Source: Paracoccus denitrificans (GTDB lineage: Bacteria; Pseudomonadota; Alphaproteobacteria; Rhodobacterales; Rhodobacteraceae). From it: 64,000 bases of DNA. The notes beneath the pieces were generated by a model, which searched no databases, was not told where the DNA came from, and saw nothing but the letters and a program-made list of their open reading frames with translations. Position 1 is the first letter of the stretch, and every line of letters starts with the position of its first letter. Below, piece by piece: positions 61,507 through 64,000 of the stretch. Made by a program: the position numbers and the translations under genes. The stretch spans positions 135,975 through 199,974 of the forward strand of contig QFNE01000005.1 in the NCBI GenBank assembly GCA_003240735.1, read 5' to 3'.

Positions 61507-61768
61507 TCAGGGCTTTCCAAGCAGATCCTTCAGCAAGATGTTGTCGAGCATCGCATCCGCCAGCAAGCGCTTCAGCTTGCCATTCTCGTCTCCAGAGCCT
61601 TTAGCCTTTGTGCATCGGACACGTCCATGCCGCCATGCTTAGCCTTGAGCTTGTAGAACGTCGCCGGGCTGAGCGATGGCGACGACACACCTCCGCCGTC
61701 ACCATTCCAACTTCGTGTTCCTTGATCATTCCGATGCTCTGCGCTTCGGTGGGTTGGCTTGTCCTCAT
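61507..61768 (-). pseudogene. IS3-family transposase orfA, frameshifted
   Basis: From the ATG at 61768 the protein reads MRTSQPTEAQSIGMIKEHE and VTAEVCRRH. One base is missing before the LSPATFYKLKAKHGGMDVSDAQRLKALE segment, and a second single-base loss lies before NGKLKRLLADAMLDNILLKDLLGKP. The HTH-leucine zipper type OrfA is thus recognisable but broken twice. Confidence 0.82.
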
Positions 61769-61845
61769 GTCTTCTGCTCCTTCGTAGTAACGAAAACTCT
61801 ACATCAAGCCGAGGGACGTTCCGGGGGCAGATCACTAAGCAAGGG

Positions 61846-62253
61846 ATCCAGGGTGCGGAATGACAGCGGTGACGCGGGCCGTGGCGGGCACCAAAGCGGT
61901 CCCGCGGCAGGCCTTCGCGGCCGCGGCGGAAACCTTGACCGAGGCCGGAGCAGACCCGGGCGCGGCGGCGGGTGACGGCGGCGAGGTATCCTTCGCCAAG
62001 GCATGAATGGCGAACGAGGTGCCGAAGGCGAAGACGGCGGGTGCGGTTGCAGAAGATGAAGGGCGATGTCGTGGATCGCGCCCGGGCCACCGCAATGGTA
62101 TTCGATCTGGCCCGACGGGAACGCGACGCCTAGCTCAGCTAGCGGCCGACATTGCCGGAGAACTCGGGGCCGAGCCGCATGCCGTGAAGCAGGTGCTGAT
62201 GCGCTACCTGCGCCGTCATCTGGCGGAAATGTCGGAGGCCAAATCGGAACTTC
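61846..62253 (+). pseudogene. decayed phage gene, possibly terminase small subunit or packaging-associated protein
   Basis: Fragments read DVVDRARATAMVFDLARRERDA, then two TAG codons (62131, 62140), then after a one-base shift RADIAGELGAEPHAVKQVL and MRYLRRHLAEMSEAKSEL. The tail directly precedes the terminase large-subunit remnant, so a packaging-associated gene is plausible, but I do not recognise the family with certainty. The first 160 bases are Ala-rich and may be a separate fragment. Confidence 0.4.
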
Positions 62254-62625
62254 GGTAACTTCGAGGGGGCCAAGGATATCGCCGTCGCCTAGGCGCGGCG
62301 TCCGGCGCCCGATCCCGCCCAGACCGTAGCCGAATAGGCCGACCGGCACCGCATCCTGTCGTCGCGGGTGGCGTCGGAGTCCGGGCCCTATCGCGCCAAC
62401 CGGACGCCCTACCTCTAGGCGATCATGGAAGCCCTGTCGATCAACAATCCGGTTCAGCGGGTGGCGTTTATGAAATCGGGCTAGGTTCGGGCAAGCAAGG
62501 CCGGGAACAACCGGAGCGGGCCATGGCACCACCCCGCCCTAGGGCCGATCCTGGCGGTGAAGCCGACGACCGATCTGGCCACAACCAGTGCGCTGGGCAC
62601 GACACTTATCAACACGCCCACGGTG
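62254..62625 (+). pseudogene. phage terminase large subunit (GpA) N-terminal remnant
   Basis: One continuous frame reads GNFEGAKDIAVA, ARRPAPDPAQTVAE, ADRHRILSSRVASESGPYRANRTPYL, AIMEALSINNPVQRVAFMKS and PILAVKPTTDLA, in pieces separated by TAG codons at 62290, 62335, 62416 and 62482. The blocks match the N-terminus of GpA-type terminases (ADRHRxLS, GPYRTxRTPYLREIMDAL). The rest of the ATPase and nuclease is missing. It marks a former prophage or tailed-phage-derived region. Confidence 0.72.
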
Positions 62626-62633
62626 ACCTCTAG

Positions 62634-63002
62634 GCAAGTGTCAACTCGATCGCGGTCGCCGCGGCAAACATCACTGCTCTGGCCTTGGGCCTTGGTGATG
62701 CATCGCCCGATGCCACGAACCCGCTAAGTGTCATCGCCCCTGCGACGTTCCTGAACAATGCGAGCGGGTTGCATGAGGCGACGATCAACAAAGCTACGGC
62801 GGGGAATGATGCCAACCTTGCCGTGAAGACAGGGTTTCCGGCGCGGGCGCTGTTCGGGCTGTTTGGATCGGACGACATGATGCTGAAGGTGTCGCTCAAC
62901 GGCTTCGCTTCTTCGATGCCTTCGTGATCGATCGTGCAACCAGGCGGGCTGGGTTCTACCAGCCTCTGGTCCTGTCGGGCCACTCGACGGCGCCTGCCGC
63001 AA
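62634..63002 (+). pseudogene. phage tail protein fragment (DUF2793-like)
   Basis: The frame reads ASVNSIAVAAANITALALGLG, DASPDATNPLSVIAPATFLNNAS, INKATAGNDANLAVKTGF and PARALFGLFGSDDMMLKVSLNG. After a shift near 62905 it continues DAFVIDRATRRAGFYQPL. This resembles the C-terminal part of DUF2793-type tail proteins found in rhodobacterial phages and gene-transfer-agent-like regions. Only a fragment is left, directly fused to terminase debris, so a large deletion has joined two ends of a prophage. Confidence 0.62.
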
Positions 63003-63340
63003 AGCCAAAGGCCGTCCAACGTGAGGGGGACTATTCTCTCCCAGTGCAATAACTTTCTCGCTCTGAGTTTAACCAACGACAGTGATAAAAATGTAATTAA
63101 GAGATTGATCCCGGACTCGCTCGTCGGCCTCACCGCGCTGCTTCGATTGCTGGGTCCCGGAGAAGCACTGCCTCTTGGCGATGCGGTCCTGCTGCCTACG
63201 CGGATCAGACTGGATCAGCCTCGAGTGAAACCGGACAACGCGCTCGAGACTTCTGGAAAGAATGGGGCAACTTGGCTCCAGATGAAGCGATGCTCGAGGC
63301 TGCGGTTGAGAGCCTACGAAAGCAGTCAAGAGATAATTGA
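63003..63340 (+). pseudogene. HerA-type (DUF87) ATPase C-terminal fragment
   Basis: The frame reads SQRPSNVRGTILSQCNNFLA, SLTNDSDKNVIKRLIPDSLVG and LRLLGPGEALPLGDAVLLPT. After a shift near 63245 it continues DFWKEWGNLAPDEAMLEAAV and ESLRKQSRDN to a stop at 63340. QRPS-TILSQCNNF and the GEA-LGDA-LPTR block are the C-terminal signature of HerA hexameric DNA translocases. The Walker A and B part is missing. The segment is more AT-rich than the core genome. Confidence 0.65.
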
Positions 63341-63510
63341 CTAAGTCAAGAACGGTTGGGAACGGCTCTGCTGTCCGGAAAGTTCGGGTTAAATCCCGAG
63401 TGAGCGCTGCAGACTGCGGCTTTCGCGCGGTCTGCATCCTACCTGCCCGCTATCTCGCCAAATCCACACGAGTTTTGACCTGATTGTTGACCGGTCGGGA
63501 ATACAGCAGA
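63341..63510. other. intergenic stretch between HerA fragment and rrn terminator
   Basis: These 170 bases contain no open frame with recognisable similarity and no clear promoter. It is probably the original downstream flank of the rRNA operon or the edge of the mobile segment. Confidence 0.4.
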
Positions 63511-63534
63511 AAGCCCCGCGTTTCTGTGGGGCTT
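63511..63534 (-). terminator. terminator of the rRNA operon
   Basis: AAGCCCC and GGGGCTT (63511-63517 and 63528-63534) form a 7-bp stem with a 10-base loop. On the minus strand the stem ends in CTTTCT, a short U-rich tail. It lies 26 bases after the tRNA 3' end, the usual place for an rrn terminator. Confidence 0.75.
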
Positions 63535-63559
63535 AGGTCTTTGATATTACGTATTATTT

Positions 63560-63636
<77 letters not shown>

Positions 63637-63693
63637 CCAATTTTGTCCTGGAGTGTTTGTTTGATCGTTCGAGGGATGTGTCGTTTCTTTCCA

Positions 63694-63804
63694 GGTCTGG
63701 CGGTGACCTACTCTCCCACGTCTTGAGACGCAGTACCATTGGCGCGACGGCACTTAACGGCCGAGTTCGGGATGGGATCGGGTGTTTTGCTCGTTTGTCC
63801 AAGT
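63694..63804 (-). rRNA. rrf: 5S ribosomal RNA
   Basis: On the minus strand the conserved blocks CGAGCAAAACACCCGATCC, ATCCCGAACTCGGCC, GTTAAGTGCC and GGGAGAGTAGGTCACCGCC identify 5S rRNA. The 3' end is near CCAGACC at 63694. The 5' end (ACTTGGACAAACGAGC) looks shorter than the usual TCTGGTGGCC start, so the 5' boundary at 63804 is approximate. Confidence 0.88.
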
Positions 63805-63853
63805 TTTTGTGTTGCTATCGGATCTAGTTGAAGGGTCTGCCTTCTACCGGATC

Positions 63854-64000
63854 GGATCAAGCCAATCGAGCCATTAGTACCGGTCAACTGAACGCGTTAC
63901 CGCGCTTACATCTCCGGCCTATCGACGTGGTGGTCTTCCACGGCTCTCAAGGGATACCTTGTTTTGAGGGGGGCTTCACGCTTAGATGCCTTCAGCGTTT
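63854..64000 (-). rRNA. rrl: 23S ribosomal RNA, 3' end only
   Basis: The last ~147 bases of the window, read on the minus strand, match the 23S 3' end: AGCATCTAAGCGTGAAGCC-like, CGTCGATAGGCCGG and GTACTAATGGCTCG. The rest of the rRNA operon (23S, tRNAs, 16S) lies beyond the right edge. Confidence 0.95.

Larger units (their letters stand above)
60531..61834 (-). mobile_element. degenerate IS3-family insertion sequence
   Basis: The element is bounded by imperfect inverted repeats. TGACCTACCCCC starts at 60531, and the right end, read on the minus strand, starts TGATCTGCCCCC at 61834; both continue to GTCCCTCG. Length is about 1.3 kb. It carries orfA and orfB of the IS3 type in minus orientation, both broken by single-base frameshifts. 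No clear target duplication is visible (left flank GCTTC, right flank CTAAG), so the element may have decayed or moved with rearrangement. Confidence 0.82.

Noticed and set aside
62007..62258. 83-codon open frame as an intact gene
   Set aside because: Its frame changes relative to the conserved fragment and it contains only part of a recognisable protein. It is treated as phage debris.
62131..62633. Nanopore-type miscalls at methylated CCWGG as the source of all TAG codons
   Set aside because: CCAGG and CCTGG sites elsewhere in the window read normally, so a general artefact is unlikely, although a local error cannot be excluded.

Overview
The window reads as chromosomal DNA of an alphaproteobacterium of the Rhodobacteraceae type. 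It is GC-rich and densely packed. Gene order and protein content are typical of that group: ureDA-ureJ-ureBCEFG followed by urtABCDE, a glycine riboswitch before gcvTHP, glcDEF with glcB and glcG, frcBCAK, and an rRNA operon ending in 5S and initiator tRNA. I do not name a genus.

Layout. 1-6534 (minus strand): nicotinate catabolism, with nicAB (molybdenum hydroxylase fused to a tri-heme cytochrome), nicC (6-hydroxynicotinate 3-monooxygenase) and an MFS transporter cut by the window edge. 6912-18489 (plus): complete urease structural and accessory genes, then the five-gene urea ABC transporter. 18518-24147: aldehyde dehydrogenase, nitroreductase, serine hydrolase, a small acetyltransferase and a periplasmic beta-propeller protein. 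24148-26229: TonB-dependent receptor. 26342-30930: tandem glycine riboswitch and gcvTHP. 31002-31521: a 25-residue membrane protein and trxC. 31526-32305: an SDR protein lacking its catalytic Tyr and Lys. 32357-42512: glycolate/glyoxylate block (GntR regulator, permease, glcDEF, IclR regulator, malate synthase G, GlcG). 42654-45876: heme oxygenase plus bacteriophytochrome kinase. 45905-50826: fructose-type ABC operon frcBCAK with a divergent ROK regulator. 50823-53499: nitrate/sulfonate/taurine-type ABC transporter. 53604-58109: LysR regulator, two aldo/keto reductases, an MFS exporter and an FMN reductase. 58150-60225: LysR regulator with lrgA/lrgB. 60531-63340: decayed mobile DNA (an IS3-family element with frameshifts, phage terminase and tail fragments, a HerA ATPase C-terminus). 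63511-64000: 3' end of an rRNA operon on the minus strand.

How the genes work together. Much of the window is scavenging of small nitrogen and carbon compounds. Urea is imported and split to ammonia and CO2. Nicotinate is hydroxylated, with electrons passed to c-type hemes. Glycine is cleaved under riboswitch control. Glycolate or lactate is imported and oxidised to glyoxylate, which malate synthase G condenses with acetyl-CoA. Most catabolic units carry a clear palindromic candidate operator beside a local regulator gene. The nicotinate operators have no regulator gene in view.

No intact new defence or mobile system is visible. The most unusual material is the decayed segment before the rRNA operon, where the terminase remnant is interrupted only by TAG codons and a HerA-type ATPase survives as a C-terminal stub. 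Other points worth a second look are the nicotinate operators, the possible start-site sequestration in the glycine riboswitch, the phased repeats at 54551-54617, and the micropeptide next to trxC.
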